DNA from: Palaemon carinicauda
Taxonomy: Eukaryota > Arthropoda > Malacostraca > Decapoda > Palaemonidae
Reading direction: 5' to 3'
Assembly: GCF_036898095.1 (NCBI RefSeq)
Contig: NC_090750.1
Coordinates: forward strand, 84,027,276-84,091,275
DNA: 64,000 nucleotides
Shown: piece after piece, positions 44,231 through 55,189 of the stretch
Numbering within the stretch: position 1 is the stretch's first letter
Layout of the letters: every line of letters starts with the position of its first letter
Position numbers and translations under genes: made by a program
The notes under the pieces: generated by a model
Told to the model about the DNA's origin: nothing
Databases searched by the model: none
The model's input: only the letters and a program-made list of their open reading frames with translations

Positions 44231-44339
44231 ATACATAATACATAAACACACACAAACAAATCTAGCTACTTTTTATGGAATCTGGCGAATTTTTAGGCCG
44301 CCTCCTGCGACTTTCTGGCAAACACATTTGGCAACACTG

Positions 44340-47264
44340 CACTCAACCCCACAAGTGTTCACAGGAATGTTCACTCTAGTTGCAACCTGGGTCAATGCCA
44401 ACAGCATGAGCAAGTCTTCCTCGTCCTTTAGACAAGTGATTGATTCTAGCAGACTCAGGGGAGCTTTTCTCCGATACTGAGTCAACATCAACATTTCAGG
44501 TTTTTGCCTTGGTAGGAGACTAGCATAAATTGCTAGAATTCTTCCAAGCAACATTCACAAGAACTGGCATATCTAGAAAGTCAAATAACTTATGAAAGAG
44601 ACCAAGTTATTCTGTTCAATTAGGAATCAGGAAACAGAGACAGGAAAGCAGCATGTCCCTTCCTATAGCGGGACTTCTCAAGGGCGCGATGATGGCTGCT
44701 CTTGCTGAACTTGGCGAGCATAGTAGCTTTAGTCCTCTCTAGTGTCAACTGAAAACCTTTCGGTATTAGCAGGGATTCTTCAGACTTTTGAGTCCGGTAG
44801 GACTAGAGCAAAAGACAGACCTAAATTAGGAGGTAGAAATTACTAACCACCTCGGAGAAGTAGACCTTATCTCTCCTTCCCTGCATTCGATGCTTTTTTG
44901 GAATGCATCAAAAGAAAGGGGGCTGGCTCACCTCCTACTATGCATTGCCACTGGGCTATGTTCCGACCCCATTCGGCATTGCCACGCAGTTGTTCCTGGA
45001 TTTGAACGCATTGTTGCTGGCTATTAATCACTTTCTTGACACACTGTATTATTTTTAACCGAGCTCAATGGTGCAGAATACCTAGACAACAAAGGTATTC
45101 GTTGTATGGTTATTTTACCATCTAGTCCGTAAGAATGTCGTAAGACAACTCGATTGGTCTTTTTAACCTGATTCAGTGCGGCAAGAAAACTTCATGGCGG
45201 TCAATCTGGACAGGTGAACTCAGACAGTGGGCTTCGCGGGATCTTCCTCTCCCTCAGTTAGCCACTAAAGTCCTGACCTTGGGGGAGTCGCGGATGAGAT
45301 GTCGGTCTAGGATGTCTCGTGCCCTGAAGTTTTGGAGTACTGTTAGCCAGTATGGGATAACCAGGGACCTCTACGAGAGGCCCTCTGATATCCGTGGGAC
45401 AGCCAGGATGTCTATGCGTTTCCCCCCCTTCTGTCTGATGAGGAGAGACTTTAAAAAGGTGAGGATGTTATAAGATCGGTCGATGACCCTGATAACTCCG
45501 CAGTGGCAGCAAGCAGAATGGTACCCAGACTTTCTATTCCTGCCTGCTGAGATATTGAGAGAACTTCTTACTCCTTTCCTGAACTGCTCATACAACCTCA
45601 CAGAGATTCACCACAATCAGTCGTGATCCTATGACTTCTCCGGGACAGCAGAGTTCTTTCTGTAGCTTGGGGAGGAAAAACCCTGCTCAATCTTAGCTGT
45701 GAAAGGCTACCACTCTGCCTTGAGCGTTATCTTTAGATTGAACAGAGTTAACATTTCCTCCTCGAGAGAATTCTCTCTCCTAATACTGTACAGTGTCGAG
45801 CTTACTGGTATCCAGTCTGTAATTAGACCACCTACTTGGAGCATAGTTCTTGTACTACGCTCTTGGAAAGTGACACATATCATACTGCTTGTCAGTTCTT
45901 AAATCATGACTTGATTCTTAGGACTGTTTTTCCTTCTCACTTTGGCCTCCGCTATGAGAGCCAGTGAAGGACATGGTCTCTTCTATGACAAAGCCCAGCC
46001 AAGGCAATGGAGGGCAGGTAGCACTTAACTTTCTTCCTGAGTTCATTGCCAAGACTCGAATCCTGGAGCAGACTCTAGCTTCGGGCCTTCATGCACCCAG
46101 TGACCCCTTGCAACGGTTACTGTGTCTATCAAGAGCGTTTAGGCACAATCTCATTCGAGCAACTTTAGCTCATCTGTGCTTTAAATGCCTGTTTGTAAGC
46201 ACAGGCAGTGTCAAGAGGAGAATCTCTAAAAGATGATCTCAGCAAGGATTCACTAGGTCATCGTCCGGGCTTCGTACCCTGACTTTCCTCATCGTTAACG
46301 TAGACGCAGAGCTCTACGTTAAGGGCATAAGCATGCTCCAAACATTCAAGTGAAACTATGGCGCAGGTCTCTGGAATTGCCAGAACACCCTTTCAACCTA
46401 TTACCTGCAAGACAGAACCCACAGGAACCTGGATATCTTCTCCATAGGTCCTGCAGTCTCCGTAGGTCTTGCTGTGGGAGAATAACAAGTTAAATTCCCT
46501 TACAGGACAAATATCTGTCAGTCAGTGGCAGATGTTACCTGGTGTTAGTCTGGGATGAATGGCTTATTGTTCCTTCCTCTTCCCCTCTCATTGGGTACAG
46601 CATCTGGGTGACTGCATGCTAACCTATCTCTGACTGCAGGTAGCCCCCATTTCCCTTGTGTAGCCTGAAATATGTTACATATTTGTTATATCCCCGTCCT
46701 CCCTGTGAGAGTGAGTCATTCGTTGCCCAGGTTAAGTAAGATGAGTACTCTCACTCCAATATTCTTACCAGGGTAAGTTACAGTGACTAGTTTCCACTCG
46801 TTCACCATGATTGCCCAGGCCGTCAGCTCTGGCTTATCAGACTGAGAGTTCACGAGGTGTCAAGGGTAGCCCTCTCATGCCCTGCACGGGCTCAAGAGTA
46901 ATGCCCCAGGTCAAGTTCCCAGCCAGTTAGGTTAGGACTTCCACCCTCCTAAGGGTGAGACTCCATAGGAAAGAATGGAAGGGTTTGTATTCGTGTCAAA
47001 ACAAATGACAAATTAGTAAGTGATATGTATTTTACATAACTATACAAACCTTGAGCTCTTTACTCATAATTAGCCTGCCAGCATCTGTAAGTCTTGCCTA
47101 CAATAAAAAAGGGACATGGTCTATCCCCCGCTACCCCCGTGCTAACTAGCAGCGGGTGGTTAAACCTCTCGTGAAAGTTTATGGCTAGTTTTCAAGCAAG
47201 CCGGACAAATATATCCTTAGTTAAGAGCTCAAGGTTTGTGAATAAAAAAAATACAAATTACTAA
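44340..47264 (+). mobile_element. DIRS-D right half: RNase H, recombinase remnants, ICR and right end
   Basis: Continues DIRS-D after the hAT insertion. The RNase H region is decayed; MRFPPFCLMRRDFKKVRM near 45410 equals the LYAFPPFKIVNRVLQK segment of DIRS-A. Recombinase text at 46000-46480 includes PLQRLLCLSRAFRHNLIRA and CFKCLFVSTGSVKRRISK, ending NLDIFSIGPAVSVG. The ICR core ACAAATGACAAAT is at 47001-47013. The right end near 47225-47264 (GAGCTCAAGGTTTGTG) is complementary to CAAACCTTGAGCTC at 47046-47059. The left ITR at 37799 matches this ICR only over its first ~30 bp, so left and right parts may come from different subfamilies. Confidence 0.65.
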
Positions 47265-47573
47265 CAAATACATTATCTTATATTGTTCAAGATTTTTATT
47301 AATTGTTGTTAGTTTAATGTACTGTAGAGTACTTTAATCATTGCAGCTAATTGCTGGATTTTTTATGATTGTAAAAAAAGTTAGTCAAAATTGTTGGTAA
47401 TATCAGATAGCATGATTCAATTACTTGGAGATCTGAGTGAAATATTCAGGTTTTTCATATGTAGGTTTCTTTTTTCCTATAAATTATACCTTTTCTGAGA
47501 ATTAGTATTTATTTAAAAATTCATCCTTTTTTTAACGTTAGCAAACCTTATCTTATTGTTGGTAACTTTTCAG

Positions 47574-47898
47574 TTTATTGGCACGGAATCGCGGAGGCGA
47601 AACAGACGGCGTACACCATCTCCGCAAATACCAGATCCCGAAGACTTTGAAAGGATCGGTGATGACCATGACCATGGTAACATTCTCGATGATGACACAA
47701 ATAACAATGCTGTTAATGAGGGAAATGAAGACCTCTGGGGAGTCTTGAACCCTACAGGAATAGACCTACAGAACCCAAATCTAACCTTTGGAAGTCTTCT
47801 GGAGCAGGCCCACGTTGAGACTGTGGATGACAATCAGATACAACCTCCAAGATCACCAGTCATTCGAAGACCACAAAGAGAACTTCGCAGATCTAGAC
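47574..47898 (+). CDS. RNF4-like: RNF4-like E3 ubiquitin ligase, arginine-rich middle exon
   Basis: Exon of 325 nt. The acceptor GGTAACTTTTCAG ends at 47573; the donor GTATGT starts at 47899. It enters in phase 0 and leaves in phase 1 (last base C, completed to CGT by the next exon). Its first residues FIGTESRRRNRRRTPSP join EPVI of the previous exon, so a hydrophobic VIFIG core is assembled across the splice junction directly before the basic run. In vertebrate RNF4 the last SIM is likewise followed by an arginine-rich nucleosome-binding stretch. The rest is acidic (DDHDHGNILDDDTNNN) and ends in a second basic patch (RRPQRELRRSRR). Between this exon and the previous one lie DIRS-D and the hAT element. 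Confidence 0.88.
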
Positions 47899-48624
47899 GT
47901 ATGTATTATAATTTTGCTGTATTAACTTTCACATACATCTTAATGATTTATGCCAATTTTGATTTGGATATTTGTACTCAAATGCTGTGAACTGCTGGAT
48001 TGATTTTGCACCTAATGGGTTTTATAAGTTTTATACTGCACCATAGTACTTTTGGTGCTACATAGCTATTTAAAAAGTTGCTGCAAAGTCCATGGGTCCT
48101 TTTAACCTTAGGTTTGAGCTATTAATCCTTAATAACGGTAACTTTTCCCTCAAGCATTTCCCTATGGAAATTACAAGCACCCTTATACTTTGCTGTTGTT
48201 CTATGAGGCAAGGAAAATACTAGTAGATACTAAGAATGAGTGAATAACTCCTATTGTGTTTTTGAAATATTTTAAAGTCAACAGAATGAGTTATAACTCT
48301 CAATCCACTGGTAAAATAGTGATTTGTTGATGCTTGCATTGTCTCATAGTGAGTGATCTTGGTTTACAAATTATTTCTGTGAACTGGTGTTCATATTGCT
48401 TCTCTCTTGAAGCTGATTAAATGTTGACATCTACCAGTAAGGATCGTGTCTCGGCCCCATTAAGAAAATGTATTTTGGGGTTACTTCAAAATCTACTATT
48501 TTGTTTCTTGACTGATTTCTTCTTATAAAAAGCATTTGAAAGATAGTAATATATGCAAAAAAAAATTAAAGGAAATTTTAATATCGCTTTAATTTTTTGC
48601 TACACGTAATACAATCTACAAATG
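47899..48624. other. intron sequence, nothing recognised
   Basis: Unique AT-rich intronic DNA between the second recognised exon and a LINE fragment. Confidence 0.6.
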
Positions 48625-49332
48625 TGAGGTTGCTGAGTCCTGTAATAGAGATCTAGCTAAAATTAGTGCTTGATGCAAAATATGGGGCGTGAAGTTGAAT
48701 CCTAAAAAAACTCAAAGTATGATAGTAATTAGATCAAGGACAGCATCTCCTCAACATCCAGATCTCAGCATTGATGATGTTTCTTTAACTGTATGACTTT
48801 TAAAAATTTTTGGTGTGATTCTCGACAACAAGTTTACTTTTGAGAAACACATTAGGTCTGTGTCTTCTTCAATTGCACAAAAAATTGGCTTATTGAGAAA
48901 GTCTTGTAAGATTTTCGGTGATCAATCTATTCTGAAGATGTGTTTTATTCTTTCATTCTACCTTGTTTTAAGTATTGTTTTCCTGTATAGTCTTCAGCTG
49001 CTGATCTCATCTTAATATGTTGGAAAGGAACTACGGTCTATTACATTTCTTATTCTTGATCTTGATGTTAATCCCTGGCACCATCGTTCAGTTAGTTCGT
49101 TATGTTGCATAAGATTTTTCGTAATTCCGACCATCCTTTACATTCAGATCTTCCTTGACAGTAATCCTGTTAGCAATACTAGATATGCAGCTAATTTTAA
49201 TAGTCATGTCTTCATCATGAAACTCGATACAATACAGCATTTTAGAAGTTTCATTCCAGCTGTGACCAAGTTGTGGTAAGATTTTCGTAATAGGGTAGTT
49301 GAATCAGTAGAACTTTTGAAGTTCAAATTTGC

Positions 49333-49365
<33 letters not shown>

Positions 49366-49480
49366 CGATAGGCTGAAATGTCTTTTTATAATTTATACAG
49401 TATATGAGAAGTCTGTTTTAATGTTGTTACTGTTCTTAAGATATTTTATTTTAATTGTTCATTACTTCTCATATAGTTTA
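48625..49480 (+). pseudogene. LINE reverse transcriptase C-terminal fragment with 3' UTR
   Basis: Better copy of the family at 10585-11110: GVILDNKFTFEKHIRSVSSS and IAQKIGLLRKSCKIFGDQSI, followed by the conserved C-terminal LINE text in decayed form and a T-run at 49335-49366. Then comes the same 3' UTR start as in 13740-13850 (TAATGTTGTTACTGTTCTTAAGATATTTTATT). It is cut off at 49480 by a DIRS left end, so the (TAA)n tail is missing. Confidence 0.75.
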
Positions 49481-49482
49481 TT

Positions 49483-50410
49483 TTTGTTCCTACACTAGAT
49501 ACAAACCCTCATTCTTTACTATAGGAGATATTCTAGCGTGAGGTGGAAAATACGGCAGAAAAACCTTAACAAGGTCGATAACGACCGGGCAGGTCATTAC
49601 CCACCTGTTAATGGTGGGGGACTGCCGGACGGTAGCTGCTGTTTACCTTCAATCGAATTCTAGCCGTTGCAGTGGTAACACCGCTGCTCCTGCTTTTATT
49701 TAACTGGCAGACTAGCCTTTCTTTTTTTGTTTTTTTTATTACTGTATCCTTTTTCTTTTTCTTTGTTAGATGTGACGTCCTCTATTATGAGGATGTGTTC
49801 CGGGCACTTCATGTCGCCGCTGGAGGTGGATCCTCTTTCCCTATGTCCTGGGTACAGAGGTCATAGGTGTTCTGAAGGCTCCCCCTGCCAAGTATGTAGA
49901 AGTGGTCGCCCTCTCAGTGGGAGAAGTTCGAGAGAGTTAGAATTGGAAGTCCTAGTAAAACTCATTACCTCAAGGATCTCCGTCGAAGGTAAGGAGTCGT
50001 AGACCTCTTCTTCGGCCTCTCGATCTCTCCCTTCAGTCTCTTCCTCTCTTCCTTGCCTGCCTTCCTTCGGGGGAAGTCGAGGAAGAGTGGCACCATTGAT
50101 TTAACCCCCATTCCTCTTGGTCAGGCGGATTATGTTGCCTCCCCCAGTGGGGCAATACTTTCCGCCACCGGGAATGACTCTGTTACCACTTCCATTCCAG
50201 ATCATGTACGAGCGGTATGGCCTGCCCTTGGACTTCCTGGTTCCAAGTATCCATACTTGCGGATGAACCTTGGCAAGCCTGCCTGAAAACATGCTCTCAT
50301 GAGGTATACAGTATTCTTTTTAGACATAAAATGATCATCAAATGCGGCAACTGCATCATCAATTATGTCCAGTGCAACATCCAGGGTCTTAAAAATACAT
50401 AGTACCTCAA
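49483..50410 (+). mobile_element. DIRS left end and gag fragment (DIRS-E)
   Basis: Starts TTTGTTCCTACACTAGATACA.ACCC, the same terminus as 31975 and 37799, with TACGGCAGAAAAACCTTAACAAGGT as in the copy at 32042. A gag-like region follows (DPLSLCPGYRGHRCSEGSPC, then VCRSGRPLSGRSSREL) with a Cys-rich segment, and later VWPALGLPG. It is truncated around 50400. Confidence 0.65.
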
Positions 50411-50499
50411 GACATGATTGGTATTAGCAAAATTGCTATCTTTTGACTATTATCTTCCATAGTAATACCTTGTATGAAATAGGTAAAATTTTCTTCCCA

Positions 50500-50905
50500 C
50501 TGTAATTGTTCAGTGGCCACTTTCTTCTTGGTAAGGATAGAAGAGACTGTAGCTATGGTAAACAGCTCTTCTAGGAGAAGGACACTCCAGAATCAAACCA
50601 TTGTTCTCTTGTCTTGGGCAGTGCCATAGCCTCTGTACCATGGTCTTCCATTGTCTTGGGTTAGCGTTCTCTTGCTTGAGGGTACACTTGGGCACACTGT
50701 TATATCTAATTTCTCTTCCTCTTGCTTTGTTAAAGGTTTTATAGTTTATAAAGGAAATATTTATTTTAATATTGTTACTGTTCTTAAAATATCTTTTTCC
50801 TTTCTTTCCTCATTGGGCTAGTATCCCTGTTGGGGCCCCTGGGCTTATATCATCCTGCTTTTCAAACTAGGGTTGTAGCTTAGCAAGTAATAATGATAAT
50901 ATTGG
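50500..50905 (+). mobile_element. SINE-like element with short (TAA)n tail
   Basis: Forward copy: TTCAGTGGCCACTTTCTTCTT, AACAGCTCTTCTAGGAGAAG, CTGTACCATGGTCTTCC, GGGTTGTAGCTTAGC, then AAGTAATAATGATAAT. The head block is missing. Confidence 0.85.
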
Positions 50906-52276
50906 AATTTTTCTTGGGGAAAATGCTGCCACAGGCATCAATTGTATGGGGCTAGCCATGTTTATCTTGTTCAGTCAGGGTACTCACGGTATACAGGTTG
51001 CTCCTCGGTTTTGTAGCCAACAGGGTCTTGAGACCTCATAAACTATATCCTGGTGGGTCGTCGTCCTTGTCATTTGTACTGTCTCGGTGGCTACATCAGG
51101 ATTCTGTATCAAAACACTATTTGTTGCACATGTATATTAATCTCTTGGCTGCTCTTGTATGACAACAACAACTCTTACATTCTGGCCAATGTACAGAATG
51201 TTAACAAATGTTAGGGTTACTGTGGAACACAAGTGTTATTAGATGGAACTTGAGACATTTTTAATACATTTTAATTCAGAGAAGTTGGTTGTTTGGGCAA
51301 TACAGTACACTCCTCCCTATTTTTCACTTCTTCCCCTACTGCATCTGTTGACAACCCTTGCAAGGATGGACCTGAGTAAGTTGTGGCTTTCACTAGGAGG
51401 CACTAACATCTGCTAGAGCCCAGAAATCTTTTGCTGCTTCCTACTCTTTAGCCTCCCCAGCAGAGGAGGTTCTCTACAAGGCCTTTAGTAATATGCATGT
51501 TCCTGCTGAGGAACGTCCTGTTAATCACAAAGTTTTATCATTATTTAGCATTGCAAAGAAATGCTGCTTACATCAGGAAAAATTTCAATCCTTCCTCGAA
51601 ATAAAGCACCATACTAGAAGCTCATATCTTATAGTTTAGATGTGTTGAAGCTCATAAAATGAATTTCTGTGAGTGCCACTTTTGTTCCCAGGCAAAAGCA
51701 TTGTACCTCGTAGCATTAGTGAACCCTCCAAAAGTGCGAGAGGATTAATTTTCATCGACTAAGGGTGGAAGTGAAGAAACAACCTTTTACACCTGCTACC
51801 ACCCTTAATTCTGTTGTTTATTTTTCCTGGATTTCCTGTCTGAGTCCAAACTACTTGAAGTACATTGCCGATAAACAAAGCTGTGGATCTCTTTGTTACC
51901 TGCGTACCATTGTAAAGAACCTGGTGCACTTGGCACCTTGGCCTCCCACTTAAATTATAATTTGGTATAATCATGATTGATAGGGGTGTGATCAAACAAA
52001 CATGAGCATTTATGACAGGAAACTAGTTTTTTTTCATGCAAATGATAGACGAATCTTAATCCGAGGTTCCGAGTTGCACTTGCTTGAAATATCAATTTTA
52101 TTTTGGTTGGTAGACCATAGGTTGTCAAGTCTAGGAACATTTGAGACCATGAATTTGGGCTTATTATTATGAATATTTTTTCATGAGTAAATACTTGTGT
52201 GGAGCTTAGTGCATAGTAGGTTACGTATTCACTGGAGAGGAAAATTATTTGTATCTTAATTATCTAATATCCTTAG
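50906..52276. other. intron sequence, nothing recognised
   Basis: Intronic DNA leading to the RING exon. No further repeat family could be named. 51330-51600 has some open-frame character without recognisable motifs. Confidence 0.5.
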
Positions 52277-52716
52277 GTCAGCGCCGTAGTAGATCCAGAT
52301 CACCGGTCATATTTGCAATGGATTTGGAAGATAATCAGCCTCATATTGCAAATCTTGTGCATGCTATCAACCACATTATCCCAGAAGAAGAGTGGCCCGT
52401 GCCAATGGATGTTCCAAACCAGCTGCCATTAGATGCCAATCCTTTGGTTGGCCGGGAACGTAACCGCAGGATAGCTCAAGTTCCCCCTCCTAGACCACCT
52501 GCCAGCCCTCCTCATATGGAACAGCCTACCATTACTTGTTTAGTGTGTTTAGACTCCATTGCTACCATAAACAGTTCATCACGTAGCCTGTGCTCAACAG
52601 TGTGTGGACATGTATTTTGTTCTGCCTGCATAAAAGAGGTGGTGAAGCAGCGCAAGCAGTGTCCTGTGTGTCGTAAAAGGCTAACCAAAAAACAGTATCA
52701 CCCTCTGTTTATTTAG
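52277..52716 (+). CDS. RNF4-like: RNF4-like E3 ubiquitin ligase, C-terminal RING exon
   Basis: The last coding exon starts after ATATCCTTAG in phase 1 (GT completing Arg with the C of the previous exon) and ends at the TAG at 52714-52716. After a basic SRSRSPVIF start and a Pro-rich linker it encodes a C3HC4 RING at 52536-52671: CLVC, CSTVC, GHVFC, SACI and CPVC supply the eight zinc ligands. The end KKQYHPLFI is the family's C-terminal signature (vertebrate RNF4 ends in a near-identical YHPIYI), needed for RING dimerisation and ubiquitin transfer. With the two upstream exons the gene encodes a ligase expected to ubiquitinate poly-SUMOylated nuclear proteins. The ortholog call is strong; the name is by similarity only. 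Confidence 0.93.
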
Positions 52717-54475
52717 TCTGGTTCTACTATATTTTGTACATAGTAATATCTAACTTAATTAGATTTATAAGAATCCAATCCATCAAATGTCATCAAATGT
52801 CACAAAAGTAAAGTTGGTCAGATTTGTAGAAATACAAACTACCAGTTGTTATAAGTGAACAATTGATTTGCGTTTCAAGTGCTTGTCATTGTATGAGTTT
52901 CAGTATTTTTTATAAACATATGACGAAAACAAGAAGAAGAAATCAGACATTTCAAAGCCTTGGAATGAAAATGAATGGGCAATGATGTAGTTAGTGGTGG
53001 TATTGTATTTTGTAGTTTGTGTTTGCGGAGTAACAGTGATTCTATTGAATTGAAAAAGAAAATTTACATCATTTTGTTTTCATAGTGTCATAAATTTTTT
53101 TGAGAAAGGAATGAGGTGAATGGAATAAGAACTATTATTATTCAAGCAAGAAGGTAAAGAGGAAATGCAAAACCTAACTGATAAGTGTTGAGAAGATATT
53201 CTTAAGTTTTCTATTTAAGATTATTGAACTTAAGGAAAGTTGGGAAAATCAATGTAAAGCAATAGTATTCTAGCTGTGAGGAAGGGCCATTTATATTAAT
53301 ATTTTTAAATAATGTACAGTAGTGACATTTATAGTGATTTTGAAAGCTCACCCAAAATCATTTAAATTGTTTTCAAAGACGTATTTCTACCCCAGTACTT
53401 TTGTTTTTGTAAGATTGCCAGGCAAATTCTTGATTAAGCATCATTATGTATTAGTGTACTGTACACACAGACTGAGATATGGTTGTTCTATCAGAAGTTC
53501 TACATTTGACAGCAAGCATTATTTCAAGAATGTAGTAGTCAATAAGAAATCTGTAAAGATTGCCTGGTTAACATTCTAACATTTTTTTTTCTATTGAGTA
53601 AAAACATAAAATAAAAACACCACATAAAGTCATAGTAAGAAGTCGCAAAGTCGAATAGAATGAAGACTACAGTTCCATTAGATAATTTGGGGATTAACAT
53701 GAGAATTTTTATACTTCTTGAAACATCTTATAATGATGGATTTTTTTTTTCAAATGTTCTTGCATAGATAGGCTTTACTCTGTGGTGATTGTGTACTTGG
53801 TAGTTTCCCTGCCGCTTGAGTGCATAGCCAAATTTTTTGAGATATTGTACAGTAGTAATAGCTCCTGGTCTTTACCTTAATGGTAGTTTTGATGCCAGGT
53901 AAAGAATTTCTTTGTAAATATTTGTACAGTAATATGACTTCCAGTTTGCTATTATTTTGTCCTAAATATGTGTTGCATGCAGGTGCATTTTGAAAATATT
54001 CAGGACAACAGGCTAATTCATAAAGTTTGCACAAACAAATTTGTCGTAGGTATGAACTTCTTATTGCCATTTACAGTATACTGTGCATTTCATAACATGT
54101 ATATAGCTGACATTCCATATTATTTCGAGGTCTGTTCCATTGTCCAAATGTAGCTTAAAAGATTTACCAATACTGTTTGAAGGTTTGATTAGTGTACTCT
54201 GTTTGGAGATCATCTCAGGAATAAAAAATTATTTTTTATTCTCACCTTTTAATGCTGAGAGGACTTTTTTGTCTTATTTGATTTATATTTCTGATTTTTA
54301 ATATTGATTTTCCTTCCTTACATTGCATTTTTATTTTTAGTTTTATATAGCTAGGAGCTATATTCTGAAAATTATGAAATATGGTTTTAGTAATGACATC
54401 ATCCTTTTTGATGTTTGTTACCTGCATAAAGTTGTGAACTATGTTCAAATAAAGGATATGGTATTTATAAAAAAA
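52717..54475 (+). other. 3' UTR and downstream region of the RNF4-like gene
   Basis: AT-rich sequence with no protein motifs. AATAAA polyadenylation signals occur at 53610-53615 and 54448-54453. The second is followed about 15-20 bases later by an A-run, so it is the better candidate for the mRNA end, giving a 1.7-kb UTR. Which signal is used is unknown. Confidence 0.45.
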
Positions 54476-55189
54476 TAGAATGAATAATTTGTAACCTCTT
54501 CCATTTTCATTATTCTACCAGCTGCCTTATGTTATGGAATGTTTGGTGTGTTGGATGTCCTGATGCTGGTTTTTGATGATGGCTGCAATTCTCATTTGTT
54601 CCAGTACTAAAACAAGCCTTCCTTCCTTTACATAGGGAAATAGGTTATCAGAGAATCTGTAGTATTTGGCTATTAAACTTTTATAACGAGGTGTAAAGAG
54701 GTGGCTGGTAGTTATCGGCCTGGGCTGGGGCCCCTGCTTGCTCACTGAGTTATACCATCCTAGGGAAGCAAGTATTTGCGAACTCTCACCCTTCGCTCCT
54801 GTCTCTGTTACACCCGGAAGAGTGAGGGCTGGCTGTATTCATACGGAGGCTGGAGCAGTCATGCCCTCCAATAGAGGTGAGACTACCTCCCAAAGACATT
54901 ACGAAGGTCTTGAGGTCCTTTAACCCTTTTACCCCCAAAGGACGTACTGGTACGTTTCACAAAAGCCATCCCTTTACCCCCATGGACGTACCGGTACGTC
55001 CTTGCAAAAAAATGCTATAAATTTTTTTTTTTTTTCATATTTTTGATAAATTTTTGAGAAAATTCAGGCATTTTCCAAGAGAATGAGACCAACCTGACCT
55101 CTCTATGACAAAAATTAAGGCTGTTCGAGCAATTTAAAAAATATATACTGCAAAATGTGCTGGGAAAAAAATAACCCCTTGGTGGTTAA

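Larger units (their letters stand above)
41621..44339 (+). mobile_element. hAT transposon, 2.7 kb, with 8-bp target duplication
   Basis: The left end CAGTGTTGCCAAC (41621) and right end TTTGGCAACACTG (ending 44339) are inverted copies. They are flanked by identical 8-bp CACTCAAC at 41613-41620 and 44340-44347, the target duplication expected for hAT. Inside lies a BED-finger transposase gene broken by several stops, plus (TC)n and (ACAT)n microsatellites near 44085-44230. It is inserted into the DIRS-D element and so is younger than it. Confidence 0.92.
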
